Of a DNA stretch of 64,000 nucleotides, positions 36,001 through 45,400 are shown piece after piece. Source of the DNA: Flavobacterium sp. TR2 (lineage in GTDB: Bacteria > Bacteroidota > Bacteroidia > Flavobacteriales > Flavobacteriaceae). The position numbers were made by a program, and so were the translations under genes. Location of the stretch: positions 1,178,001 through 1,242,000 of the forward strand of contig NZ_CP104307.1 of assembly GCF_025252405.1 (NCBI RefSeq). Reading direction: 5' to 3'. Positions within the stretch are counted from its first letter, which is position 1. Every line of letters begins with the position of its first letter. The notes beneath the pieces are model-generated. The model searched no databases. It was given only the letters and a program-made list of their open reading frames with translations, and had not been told where the DNA came from.

Positions 36001-36717
36001 TCCTTTCGCAGATAATGTTTCTAAAGCTGTAAAATCTTCAATCCCTGTTAAGTCAGAAATAACCCTTGTGTCAAGACTCAATGATTTGACAGTTTGAATG
36101 TTTGATGTTAATACTCTTCCATCGGTTGCGCCACTGTCAAGTCCTAAAGCAATTAATTTTTTTTCGAATTCAACATCCGGAATCTTCGTGTATTGAAGCG
36201 GAATATCTTTTACGTCTACCACTGAAACATTGTCAACCAAAATTTCAGAATTAAGACTTCCATAAGCCCAAATGTCAACTTCAATATTTTCAGAAACAGT
36301 TGAAGTATATTCAAATTCTATTTTTCTCCATTCTGTAGAAGAAAAAGTCACATCCGTTTTTTTAATTATTTCCTCCTTAAAAGTGCTAGGCTTATGATAC
36401 AAGCTAAATTCGACAGAAGAAAATGTTCCTTTTGCAAGTTTGTGGTACATGGTAACTCTATACGTTTTACCAGCCGTTACAGGAAAATACTCTGTGTTAA
36501 TAAAGTTAAACGTTCCGCTGGCTACCATCATGTTAATGCTCGAAGCGCCATTTTGAGCATCTGCACTTTTAGAGATATAACCGCTAAAATATTGATACCA
36601 GTTGTCTGGTTTAGTAGACACAGACCAAGTCTCAAAATTCCCATTCGGAACTAAGTTGGTTTGTGCGTTAATAGAAAAGCTTGCCAGTAAAAGCAAGAAG
36701 AGTAGTTTTGTCTTCAT
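33028..36717 (-). CDS. T9SS-secreted leucine-rich-repeat protein with N-terminal CBM-like domain
   Basis: A 1229-residue secreted protein. The signal peptide ends SFSINAQ. An N-terminal carbohydrate-binding-like jelly roll follows (about 20-170, NLVPNGNFETWSVSTKPDNW, YFPVTAGKTYRVTMYHKLAK). Two LRR blocks come next (about 178-545 and 555-975), each opened by YTxIPDxEFEKxLIxLG and closed by CIQV(D/T)DxxY. Then an SprB-like segment (ELCPGENNGAINITAKE), and a T9SS type A sorting domain (AAYPNPTSGSIEIEIP ... LPAGIYAAKI). The LRR units (SLDLSNNPEL-type, about 21 residues) are closely related to those of the neighbouring 1686-residue protein. Likely adhesin or ligand-binding protein. Confidence 0.9.
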   Translation of the reverse strand: MKTKLLFLLLLASFSINAQTNLVPNGNFETWSVSTKPDNWYQYFSGYISKSADAQNGASSINMMVASGTFNFINTEYFPVTAGKTYRVTMYHKLAKGTFSSVEFSLYHKPSTFKEEIIKKTDVTFSSTEWRKIEFEYTSTVSENIEVDIWAYGSLNSEILVDNVSVVDVKDIPLQYTKIPDVEFEKKLIALGLDSGATDGRVLTSNIQTVKSLSLDTRVISDLTGIEDFTALETLSAKGTNYYYPTAESDGILKTLNVSKNINLISLDCSTNKLTSIDISANTKLNYLNCSGNKIASINLANNPNLGIANVDYNLISTIDISKNQALTSFSCAYTKITSFDAGKNPGLRLLNVNGNKLPSLDISNNSYLYTLYCEGNSFTSLNTSKNYNLITLSCIGTPITTLDLSNNVLLQTLDCSTTAITTLDLSKNLDLKSLSIEATQLTAIDVSANLKLESFSGRASKLKTLDLSKNTNLTRLFCHESAALSEVNLKNGNNTKINGQNFNLTSCPNLYCLQVDDVNYATQNWKQKDAYVNYTSAACSALAYTSIPDKEFEKRLIELGIDSGTPDGKVLTPRIAAVKSLKVDPTLVADLTGLEDFTALEVLECRNSCIVSTGGGCGKITTLDVSKNTALKQLYCEGNQLTSLNVSKNINLTSLYCSSNKLTSLDLSNNPELSVIDVSRNFLTELNISNNKKLSQVTCISNKIKSLDVTNSKLTLLACSDNEISSLDLTNQSNLVQLYVENNKLSSLNTANKPSLIYFNCSNNLLTSLDVTSSINLSELKCSNNKLTSLNVTQNVNLTSLGCGTNAIAGFDISKNIKLKELECSSLQLKELDVTFLPELKKLTANKNNLTAINLSKNLKLTDAYLSENQIAEIDVTNNLLLAYLLIQSNKLKVLNVVNNPELYYVDFYNNQLTTFDISKNKKVQYVNCNTNKLTSLNLQNGVQNLYINIEIPNYKNNPDLKCIQVTDAKYSKTNWSYYADANVRFSEDCAGPLTLLPNNFTVEAKGELCPGENNGAINITAKETFAYQAKINDKVLSFTNNTLNYSNLAPGNYIISITIPNEIFEQNFNVTIPKAAATAGKSSVTAKNVDVEITQGTAPFTVFVDGKEQFQTTDANFTVALDKAGLVEVATAKACEGVFAKKVTSYELGTMLAAYPNPTSGSIEIEIPNAKTEVLIELFNFGGQLVSKGNYSAESGRVLLNLEKLPAGIYAAKINLEIPEYIKIIKN

Positions 36718-36743
36718 AGAATAAGTTTAGGGATTAGGTCGCG

Positions 36744-36788
36744 CAAGTATAGTCGATTTAAAAAGGAAAACCTTACGGGAAGCCGTAA
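36744..36788 (-). promoter_or_regulatory. Promoter and palindromic operator of the LRR/FnIII operon
   Basis: The palindrome TTACGGGAAGCCGTAA (36773-36788, perfect 6-bp arms) lies 21 bp upstream of the -7 element TATACTTG (36744-36751, minus strand), one base off TAnnTTTG. The layout matches 32193-32237 base for base in spacing. Confidence 0.65.
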
Positions 36789-37022
36789 TGGCTATATTAT
36801 TTGTTGATTTTTTGGCAATTCTTAAATAAATAATTGCGTCTAAGTATATTTTTAATCCAACAGATTGCATTTATAATGAATTGAGAGATAAATGTTTGCG
36901 GATATTTTAGTTTTCAGTAATTTTCATTAAAATTTCATAACACATTGTTAACTGTTAGTTTTTTGTAACAAAAAAGCATAATTTAGACCCATCATTTAAC
37001 TTTACTTATATTTATTAGATAC
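36789..37022. other. Intergenic region between divergent LRR and subtilase genes
   Basis: No gene is seen. The part nearest the subtilase has TAACTTTA (36997-37004), one base from the -7 consensus, as a possible promoter for that gene. Confidence 0.4.
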
Positions 37023-38657
37023 ATGAATCATATAAAACCTCTTAAATTATCTGCTTTTGCATTGCTTGTTTTAGCAGGTTGCAGCGCCACTGTACAAGCG
37101 CAGGTTTCAACTTCAAAAGAATTTATTAAAGCGCCGGCAGCGGTTGTAAAAAAAGCGCCTCTTAGCGAAAATGAATTAAAAAGATGGAGCCATCTCGATT
37201 TAATAAAAGATTCTATTCCGGGAATGAGCGTTGACAAAGCGTATGCTGAATTACTGCAAGGTAAAACAGGGCAAAAAGTAATCGTAGGAATTGTAGATTC
37301 TGGTGTCGATATTGAGCACGAAGATCTGCAGGGAATGATCTGGACCAATAAAAAAGAAATTCCAGGAAACGGAATCGATGACGATAAAAACGGATTTATA
37401 GATGACATTCACGGATGGAATTTCCTTGGAAACGCTGTTCACGAAAATCTAGAAATGACCCGTATCGTAAAAAAAGCTGATGATGGTTCTCCAGAATACA
37501 AAGCGGCTTTGGCGCAATACACAGAAAAATATGAAAAAGCATTAAAAGATAAACAGCAAGTAGATTTTTTACTTGATGTTCATAATACCATCAAAAAAGA
37601 GCTTAACAAATCTACGTACAAAATAGAAGATTTAAGCGCTATTGCTTCAACAGATCCAAAAGTTTTGAGAAGTAAAGAGATTATGACCCGAATTTTTACA
37701 AATGCAGGGCCAACTTTTGATCCAGAAGCTGATTTTGGAGAATACAAAGAACAAGTTTACGATCAGTTGGATTATAATTTGAATAAAGAATACGACGGAA
37801 GAAAAATCGTAGGCGACAATCCTGAAGATATTAAAGACAATCATTACGGAAACAATGTTGTTTTTGGTCCAGACAAAGAAAAAGCACTTCACGGAACTCA
37901 CGTTGCAGGGATTATTGCTCAAGTTAGAGGAAATAATTTAGGCGGAGACGGAGTAGCGGCAAATGTTGAAATTTTGACCGTTAGAGCTGTTCCAGACGGA
38001 GACGAATACGATAAAGACATCGCTTTGGCAATTCGTTATGCAGTAGACAATGGAGCAAAAGTAATTAACGGAAGTTTTGGAAAAAGTTTTTCTCCGCACA
38101 AACAATGGGTTTATGATGCCATTACTTATGCAGCTAAAAAAGACGTTTTAATTGTTCATGCAGCAGGTAACGATGGCTACAATATCGACGAAGCGAAGAA
38201 CATTAATTATCCAAACGATTCTAAAGACAACGTAAAAGAATTTGCAGATAATTTAATCACAATTGGAGCAATTAATAAATCGTACGGAGAAACAGTTGTG
38301 GCTCCATTCTCAAACTTCGGAAAAATAAATGTAGACGTTTTTGCACCTGGTGAAGAAATCTATGCAACAGTTCCAAATAATAAATACAAATATTTGCAAG
38401 GAACATCAATGGCATCTCCAAATGCAGCAGGTGTTGCAGCGCTGATTCGTTCTTACTATCCAAAATTGAAAGCAGCTCAGGTTAAAAAGATTTTGATGGA
38501 CTCTGGAGTGGCACTTCCTTCAATGGTTGTTTTGGGCGAAAGCGAAAATCCAGACGAAGCGCCAAAAGCAGTTTCTTCAGTAGAATCATCAAAAACAGCT
38601 AAGATGGTAAACGCTTATAATGCTTTGCTAATGGCTGAAAAGATGTCTAAAAAATAA
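37023..38657 (+). CDS. Subtilisin-like serine protease (S8 family)
   Basis: A 544-residue exported protease. The leader ends VLAGCSATVQAQ, compatible with either a lipoprotein cysteine at about residue 20 or cleavage after QAQ. The catalytic triad is visible: D92 in GIVDSGVDIEHEDL, H293 in LHGTHVAGI, and S462 in GTSMASPNAAG. About 200 residues lie between D and H, far more than in basic subtilisins; this insertion is rich in charged residues and helices (VDFLLDVHNTIKKELNKS) and is typical of Bacteroidota S8 proteins. No T9SS C-terminal domain is seen, so it is likely periplasmic or lipid-anchored. Followed by a hairpin and an M1 peptidase. Confidence 0.92.
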   Translation: MNHIKPLKLSAFALLVLAGCSATVQAQVSTSKEFIKAPAAVVKKAPLSENELKRWSHLDLIKDSIPGMSVDKAYAELLQGKTGQKVIVGIVDSGVDIEHEDLQGMIWTNKKEIPGNGIDDDKNGFIDDIHGWNFLGNAVHENLEMTRIVKKADDGSPEYKAALAQYTEKYEKALKDKQQVDFLLDVHNTIKKELNKSTYKIEDLSAIASTDPKVLRSKEIMTRIFTNAGPTFDPEADFGEYKEQVYDQLDYNLNKEYDGRKIVGDNPEDIKDNHYGNNVVFGPDKEKALHGTHVAGIIAQVRGNNLGGDGVAANVEILTVRAVPDGDEYDKDIALAIRYAVDNGAKVINGSFGKSFSPHKQWVYDAITYAAKKDVLIVHAAGNDGYNIDEAKNINYPNDSKDNVKEFADNLITIGAINKSYGETVVAPFSNFGKINVDVFAPGEEIYATVPNNKYKYLQGTSMASPNAAGVAALIRSYYPKLKAAQVKKILMDSGVALPSMVVLGESENPDEAPKAVSSVESSKTAKMVNAYNALLMAEKMSKK

Positions 38658-38678
38658 ACAATAATACACTATTAATCC

Positions 38679-38704
38679 AATGGAAGGGTCTGTGCCCTTC
38701 CATT
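38679..38704 (+). terminator. Hairpin between subtilase and M1 peptidase
   Basis: AATGGAAGGG and CCCTTCCATT form a perfect 10-bp stem around a 6-base loop, followed by TTCTATT. It may end or attenuate the subtilase transcript. An in-frame ATG within the hairpin (38680) is not the likely start of the next gene. Confidence 0.65.
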
Positions 38705-38721
38705 TTCTATTACATAAAAAA

Positions 38722-40602
38722 ATGCGAAAAATTATTTTACTTTCTTTCCTAAGCTTAGGGTTTAATTCGGCTTTTGCACAAAGCGCCCCATACTGGCAGC
38801 AGCACGCTGACTATAAAATGGAGGTTTCGATGGATGTAAAAAACTATCAGTACAAAGGAAAACAAGAATTGGTTTATACCAACAACTCTTCTGATACACT
38901 AAAGAAAGTGTTCTATCATTTATTTCCAAATGCCTTCCAGCCAGGAAGCGAAATGGATGCGCGTCTTCACTTTATTAAGGACCCAGACGGAAGAATGGTA
39001 AACAAAGTAAAACAAGCTGATGGAAAAGAAGTAAAACAAAGCCGTATTGAAACTTTAAAACCAAACGAAATTGGTTACTTAAAAATTGCAAATTTCAAAC
39101 AAGACGGAGTTGCCGCTCAAACAAGAGTTTCGGGAACAATCTTGGAAGTGACTTTGGCAAAACCAATCCTTCCAAATTCTAAAACGACTTTTACATTAGA
39201 TTTTGACGGACAAGTTCCAGTTCAGATTCGTCGTTCAGGAAGAAACAATTCTGAAGGCGTAGAACTTTCTATGTCACAGTGGTATCCAAAATTAGCCGAA
39301 TTTGATTTTGAAGGATGGCACGCAGATCCTTACATCGCAAGAGAATTTCACGGTGTTTGGGGTAATTTTGATGTAAAAATTACAATCGATAAAGACTACA
39401 CAATTGGAGGTTCTGGATATTTGCAGGACAAAAATTCAATTGGGCATGGTTACCAAGATGCAGGTGTAACCGTTACATATCCTAAAAAAGCAAAAACATT
39501 GACTTGGCATTTTATTGCGCCAAATGTTCACGACTTTACTTGGGCTGCCGACAAAGAATATACACATGATATTGTAAAAGGACCAAACGATGTTGATCTG
39601 CATTTCTTCTACAAAAACAACGAAAAAACAACTGCAAACTGGAAACAGTTAGAGCCTTTGATGGTTAAAGTAATGGAATATTACAACCAAAGAGTAGGGG
39701 CTTATCCATACAAGCAATACTCATTTATTCAAGGTGGAGACGGCGGAATGGAGTATGCAATGTGTACTTTAATGTTAGGAAACGGAACTCTTGAAGGAAT
39801 TTTAGGAACTGCAACGCACGAATTAGGACACTCTTGGTTCCAGCATATTTTAGCTTCAAACGAGTCAAAACACCCTTGGATGGACGAAGGTTTTACAACT
39901 TACATCGAAGACAGCGCTTTGAATGAATTAAAAGGAGATAAAAAAGAAGTAAATCCTTTTACAGGAAATTACAAAGCATATTACAGTTTAGTAAATTCTG
40001 GAAAAGAACAGCCACAGACAACGCACGGAGATCGTTATGACGAAAACCGCCCATACAGTATTTCATCTTATGTAAAAGGAAGCCTTTTCCTTTCTCAATT
40101 AGAATATGTAATTGGAAAAGATAATGTTGATGCCACTTTAAAGAGATATTTTAACGATTTTAAATTCAAGCACCCAACTCCAAACGACATTAAAAGAACA
40201 GCTGAAAGAGTTTCTGGAGCTGAGTTAGACTGGTATTTAATTGATTGGACGCAAACAACTAACACAATCGATTACGGAATTAAGGACGTTGCTGACAATG
40301 CAGGAAAAACAACTGTAACTTTAGAAAGAATTGGAAGAATGCCAATGCCAATCGATTTAAAAATAGATTACACAGACGGAACATCAGAAACATTCTATAT
40401 TCCGTTGAGAATGATGAATTTCATTAAACCAAACCCAAATCCAAACGAAAAAAGAACAGTTCTGGAAGACTGGGCTTGGGCACAGCAAAATTATAGTTTT
40501 ACAATTGACAAAAATAAAACGTCAATCAAAAAAATCACTATCGATCCAAGCGGATTGATGGCTGATGTAAAACAGACCAATAATGTTTTTGAAGTGAAGT
40601 AA
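38722..40602 (+). CDS. M1 family zinc aminopeptidase
   Basis: A 626-residue exported metallopeptidase. The start at 38722 is chosen because it opens a good signal peptide (MRKIILLSFLSLGFNSAFAQ), while the upstream ATG lies in a hairpin. The exopeptidase motif is GGMEYAMCTL, and the zinc motif HELGH starts at residue 366, with the third ligand in MDEGFTTYIED. The N-terminal beta domain begins near YKMEVSMDVKNYQYKGKQEL. It probably acts in the periplasm or outside the cell on peptides, alongside the subtilase upstream. Followed by a strong terminator. Confidence 0.92.
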   Translation: MRKIILLSFLSLGFNSAFAQSAPYWQQHADYKMEVSMDVKNYQYKGKQELVYTNNSSDTLKKVFYHLFPNAFQPGSEMDARLHFIKDPDGRMVNKVKQADGKEVKQSRIETLKPNEIGYLKIANFKQDGVAAQTRVSGTILEVTLAKPILPNSKTTFTLDFDGQVPVQIRRSGRNNSEGVELSMSQWYPKLAEFDFEGWHADPYIAREFHGVWGNFDVKITIDKDYTIGGSGYLQDKNSIGHGYQDAGVTVTYPKKAKTLTWHFIAPNVHDFTWAADKEYTHDIVKGPNDVDLHFFYKNNEKTTANWKQLEPLMVKVMEYYNQRVGAYPYKQYSFIQGGDGGMEYAMCTLMLGNGTLEGILGTATHELGHSWFQHILASNESKHPWMDEGFTTYIEDSALNELKGDKKEVNPFTGNYKAYYSLVNSGKEQPQTTHGDRYDENRPYSISSYVKGSLFLSQLEYVIGKDNVDATLKRYFNDFKFKHPTPNDIKRTAERVSGAELDWYLIDWTQTTNTIDYGIKDVADNAGKTTVTLERIGRMPMPIDLKIDYTDGTSETFYIPLRMMNFIKPNPNPNEKRTVLEDWAWAQQNYSFTIDKNKTSIKKITIDPSGLMADVKQTNNVFEVK

Positions 40603-40622
40603 AGATTCAATAATGCTTAAAT

Positions 40623-40663
40623 AAAAAAAATCCAAAGCTGGTTTCTAGCTTTGGATTTTTTTT
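40623..40663 (+). terminator. Intrinsic terminator of the M1 peptidase gene
   Basis: AAAAAAAATCCAAAGCT and AGCTTTGGATTTTTTTT pair over 17 bp around a 7-base loop. Confidence 0.9.
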
Positions 40664-40795
40664 GTTTAAACAAAAAAAAGTAAGAAACAACTCATGATTT
40701 TTGAGCTTATTTTGTTATAAAAATACCTTTTAAGTAATATGTAGGGAAATAGTTACTTTGTAGCTTTAATGGTTAATTTTTTAACAGTTAAAAAA

Positions 40796-41608
40796 ATGAG
40801 TACAGGTTCAAAATACAATTTTAAAATTCTACATAAAATCAATCAGGAACTTTTTGATAGAAAGCAAGAATCTTACAGCACATATGAAATTGAAATTGTA
40901 AAACATTATAATTCCCGAATAGAAATAAAACGTCAAAATTTTAAGGTTAATGATAAAAAATTAGACTCAAAGTTTGAGAATATAGCATATATCTATAATG
41001 ACGCACTTTTTCCAGTTTTGTTTGAGGTGAGAAGTGAGAGTTTCTTCTTGGCAAATTATAATGAAATTTCAAAGCGTTTATTACATATAGACGGAGAACT
41101 AAATTTTAAATATAAAGGGGCTGGGCTGGAATACATTCGTACGGCATTTTTTGAAAAAGTAGCAAAAGATGGATATGCAATGGTAAATTATTTGCATTCT
41201 TTAGGCTTGATCAACGTTCTACAGTTTTGTTTCGAAAAACCACAAAACAATATCGATTACCATTTTTGCTGGAGTGTCCATACATTAGACTGCGACGTCT
41301 TTTGGAAAGGGAGAAAAAACTTTAATCCTGAATCTAATATTCTAGAGTATAAGTCAGAAAACAATGGAGATGAAAAACTACTTAACAGTATTAAAACCTC
41401 AGGAAACGATTATCAATATCCCGAGATAGTTACAGATGAAGAATCTGTGCTAACTACTGCAATTAAACAGGAAACAAAATACAATACTACGGGACTTGAT
41501 TTTGAATTTTCTGAAACGAATATTAGAATCAGCAATTCTTATTTTCATTATCACGAGAATTTTTCCATAACAGCTTTTAGTAAAACAGAAGATAAGTATG
41601 AGTATTAA
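40796..41608 (+). CDS. Unknown protein, first twin of the effector operon
   Basis: A 270-residue soluble protein with no signal or membrane segment. I do not recognise its family. It is a diverged paralogue of the next gene: both share LFPxLFxV near residue 80, a V(F/L)WKGxKxF motif near 180 and FxFSETNxxI near the C-terminus. The ATG at 40796 is preferred over 40769 because TACTTTG-like promoter sequence directly precedes the latter. It overlaps the next gene by 11 bp, which suggests translational coupling with the effector gene. A chaperone, adaptor or structural tip role for loading the effector is inference. Confidence 0.75.
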   Translation: MSTGSKYNFKILHKINQELFDRKQESYSTYEIEIVKHYNSRIEIKRQNFKVNDKKLDSKFENIAYIYNDALFPVLFEVRSESFFLANYNEISKRLLHIDGELNFKYKGAGLEYIRTAFFEKVAKDGYAMVNYLHSLGLINVLQFCFEKPQNNIDYHFCWSVHTLDCDVFWKGRKNFNPESNILEYKSENNGDEKLLNSIKTSGNDYQYPEIVTDEESVLTTAIKQETKYNTTGLDFEFSETNIRISNSYFHYHENFSITAFSKTEDKYEY

Positions 41609-42461
41609 ATCACACGGAAATTTTAAGGTACTAAGTAATATTCGGACAGAACAACCAAATCATATAGCTGAGACAACAATGACTTATGAGTTTAGTTTTG
41701 ATGAAGTTAATAGTCAGGAATTAAAAATAGAGATAAAGAAGTTTTCATTTAAAGTAAATGTCAGTAGCGTAAAATTAGGTTTAGCGGCAAAAGTTATTCA
41801 AGAATATTCACAAGTATTATTTCCGCTTTTATTTAATGTTAACATAGATTCAATTGAGCTCTATAATCACGAAGATGTATTAGAGAGGATAAAGATAAAA
41901 AATGAAAAACTTAGACTAATGCCAGAGTATTTTATAGAAGGGAATTTAGATCAAGGAGGTGATATAGATCAGTATTCTATAATAGAAAGCATGAAAGAAC
42001 ATTTTATAGGTTTAGCCCAAAAAGAAGGGACACATATGGCCAAATATTATTTGCCACTTAGTTTTTTGAAAATGGCAATTTTCTGCACTCAAAAATCAAA
42101 AAAGGATACTTCGTATGAGTTCCCATGGAATATTAGTCTGTTTGATTATGAAGTTTTATGGAAAGGGAACAAACATTTTGATTCTATTTTAAATGAAATA
42201 ACCTACAATGGAGAAGTGATGGAAAGTAAGGAATTTTCGAAAATTGTAAAGAAGATGGTAACAGGCTATGAATCTGCTTTAAAAATTAAAGTTAAACAAG
42301 AGCCTATAGTTTCCAGTATTAAACATAAAGTAGAATTTATAAATAAAATGGGAGGTTTTGATTTTTCTGAAACTAATATGCAAATAGATATAGGTACTTT
42401 TTATAAACATCGCGAAACCATCTACATATCTGCCATTAATAAAAACCAAGACTATGAATAA
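41598..42461 (+). CDS. Unknown protein, second twin of the effector operon
   Basis: A 287-residue soluble protein homologous to the gene just upstream (shared LFPLLFNV, VLWKGNKHF and FDFSETNMQI). It overlaps the upstream gene by 11 bp and the effector gene by 8 bp. The tandem duplication just before a PAAR-like effector suggests two matched adaptors or chaperones, possibly forming a heterodimer. No enzymatic motif is visible and the family is not recognised. Confidence 0.75.
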   Translation: MSIKSHGNFKVLSNIRTEQPNHIAETTMTYEFSFDEVNSQELKIEIKKFSFKVNVSSVKLGLAAKVIQEYSQVLFPLLFNVNIDSIELYNHEDVLERIKIKNEKLRLMPEYFIEGNLDQGGDIDQYSIIESMKEHFIGLAQKEGTHMAKYYLPLSFLKMAIFCTQKSKKDTSYEFPWNISLFDYEVLWKGNKHFDSILNEITYNGEVMESKEFSKIVKKMVTGYESALKIKVKQEPIVSSIKHKVEFINKMGGFDFSETNMQIDIGTFYKHRETIYISAINKNQDYE

Positions 42462-45400
42462 TTCAATACCTTATTTAGTAAAAAAGGGAGATACATTGCA
42501 AAGTATTGCCAGTGATTTAGGAATCGACAATCCACGTGATTTACGTCACTACCACAATATGAATGCAGAAATAATGGACGGAATTGGTCCTGAACCTCCT
42601 GTAGGGAAAAGACTTTTAACGCCGCCTCAGGATGAGATTGATGCAATTAATAAAAAAAATGAAGAATGGCAGAAAACAGTAACAGCTTTTAAGGAAAAAG
42701 AAGAACAAAAAAAACAAGAGATAGAAGAAAGAGAACAGCAAAAACAGCAGGAAGAGGAAGAAAAACAAAAAGAGACTGAAAAAAATGCCCATGACAATAA
42801 ATATTATGTAGTACATGGAGCCCAGTGTTGTTGTGATAAGGCAGAAAATCCAAAACAAACAGCAAAATTATTGGTTACTTCTCACAATAAAGTGATATTT
42901 AATGGTGGGGAAGGTAAATTTACTGCTACTGAGATTGATAAAACTTTTGACCCCTCGGAAGCAACTTTTGGCAAGTGTACCCTAAAACCATCTTCTGCGG
43001 GTAATCAGCCCTGCGCTCTGACTCCCGCACCCAAATGGCAGAAAGTTTATGAAAAAACAAGCATAAAAGGAAATAAAATACTTACAGAGATTTCTACCTT
43101 ACAATGTACAGTAGGAGGTAAAATAGAAGTCGTAAAGTCGGGGCAGACTGATACGATTATGAAAGAGCACGCCGAGAATACAAACCAAGTAGCTCTTGCG
43201 CTTATAAACCCCAGTATAAAAATGCCAGCTTTAGAAACCGCTTACCCGAGCGTTTTGAATATTACATTAAAAAGTATTAAAAGTACACCCAATTTTAAGC
43301 CAGTATCATCAAGCGATGCAACAAGAATCGAAAAAGTCACAATACGCCAAAACGAAGAATGCAGTTTTTTGGCAAAAGTAAAAACAGGAAATGTTAACCT
43401 TACTTCATGGGTGATTTATGACGGCTTTACAGGAGACAAAGACAAACGGCTATTTGCAGAAGAACAATTGGGAACTAGCTTTAAATATACATTTTTGGTG
43501 TTAGGTAAATACCGCATCGAAGGCTACGGTAAACCCAAAAAAGAAGATTTTGAAAGCGGAAAACACAATAAAAACTACCCAGAATGTTCTATTGATATTG
43601 AAGTGGTTTTAAATAAATTGGATGGAACGGAGCTCGTACCAATTGACGGCGAAAATTTTGCTAAGATCATTAAAGGCAAAATGAGACTGAGACAAAACTT
43701 TCCTGCTAGTTTTAAAGCCAAATTTTTGATCTCTCCTACAGATGAGGAACTCGAAAATTTGAAGATGTATATTACAGATGCTTCGGGAAATATCTTAAAA
43801 TCAACACGAATTGAGAATACGGTTTCTTTTACGCCCACAAATTCAAAAGCCCAGTACAAAATTACAGCGGTATATAAGCTAGAAAACGGTGAAACACAAA
43901 CCCAAAGTTTTGCAGGAGAAACAATAGCCAATTCGGTAGCAGAAATAACACATAATGCTGAGGTTATAAGACCTGGTACTCCAATGAATTTTGCTGTAAA
44001 AAAGAGTACATTCAGTTTTTATGTGCCAGACGAACAAGAAACAATTTCTAAAGAAGTACAAGCTGTAAAATGGAACTTAAATGGGAGCTTATTAGGAAAT
44101 GGTACAAGCATAAGCATATCGGGACATGAGCTCATGAACTTGGGCAAATATGTAGTAGAAGCGTATGTTACATTGGCAAATGCCTACGGACAAGATGCAA
44201 AACATGAAAATGACGACTGGCATTTCGAGGTAAAAGAAAATGATGTAATTTCTTTTAGCTACAACGGTGTTCCTAAAGTGGGTAAAACTACTTTTTTAGA
44301 AGCAGATCAATTAGTATTCCCAGATTTAAATGCAAGCGAAATGGTGGTTTGGGACACTGCAATACCGCATAAAGTTGCAGATAAAAAAACAATCTCGATA
44401 AAACCGCTCAAAGCTGGGAGAGAAATTGTAAAATGCCGTATAAACAGACAGCCAGGCAAAACATTAAGTATAGAAGTAAAACAGGCAAAAGTACTGGGAA
44501 TTCTTTTTACAGACAGCAACGGTATCGAGATCGAAAAATCAAGCTGGAACCAAACAGTAAATATCTGGGTAAAACAAGAACATCTTATAGGTGAAGATCT
44601 TGCTATCGAGATTTGGGACAATGATGCCTTTAAAGATGATTACTGCAAAGTGATTACTGTAAAAAAATATGACGGAAACCTTATCCCGCTTGTGTTAGAC
44701 AGTTATTTAAAAAACAAAGCAGGAAACTGGGGAATGTTATATTTGCAAGTTGGCGCACCGCAGTTAAAACTGGCAAATGAGAATAATATTTTTAAATCTA
44801 AAAATCATCTTGAAGTAGAGGACAAACGTGAAATTTACTCTGCCCAAATTGGTACGCAAGACGGTAAAGAAAGACATTATCATGTAGACTACAACCAAGT
44901 AAGTTATTTCTACGGCAAATCGAGAGGTATAAAAGCGGGGGAAAAACTAAAAATCACGATTTACGAAAAAAGTAAAATGCTTTTTGATGTTAAAGATGTT
45001 ACAGTAGATACAAGTGGAAAAATAACAGCAACATTAAAATGGGGCAAAATAAATCAAAAAATACCGTCACGAACTGTTCATGCAGTGGTACAAGACAATG
45101 AAAATAAGATTTTGTACGAGGGCAATAAAGTTTTTAACGGAGGAGTGCATATTACAAAAACAAGTGCTTTGCTAGGTTTGGCAGAGTATAAGAGTGCGGT
45201 TTTGGTTAAGAAGTCTGAGAGCAGTATTTCTAAAATAAATAATAAAAACTGTGCTTGCGAATGTGAAGCAAGAGTTAGAGCATTTATAAGGATGTTGAGA
45301 GTTAAGGAAGGCACTAGAGGAATAAAAGGATACACTATGCTAGTAGGTAATAGTGATTTTGTAAAAGATTATCATAAAGATATGAGTACTCATCCTAATA

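Noticed and set aside
38680..38721. Upstream start for the M1 peptidase
   Set aside because: It lies in a perfect hairpin and would place 14 extra residues before a good signal peptide.
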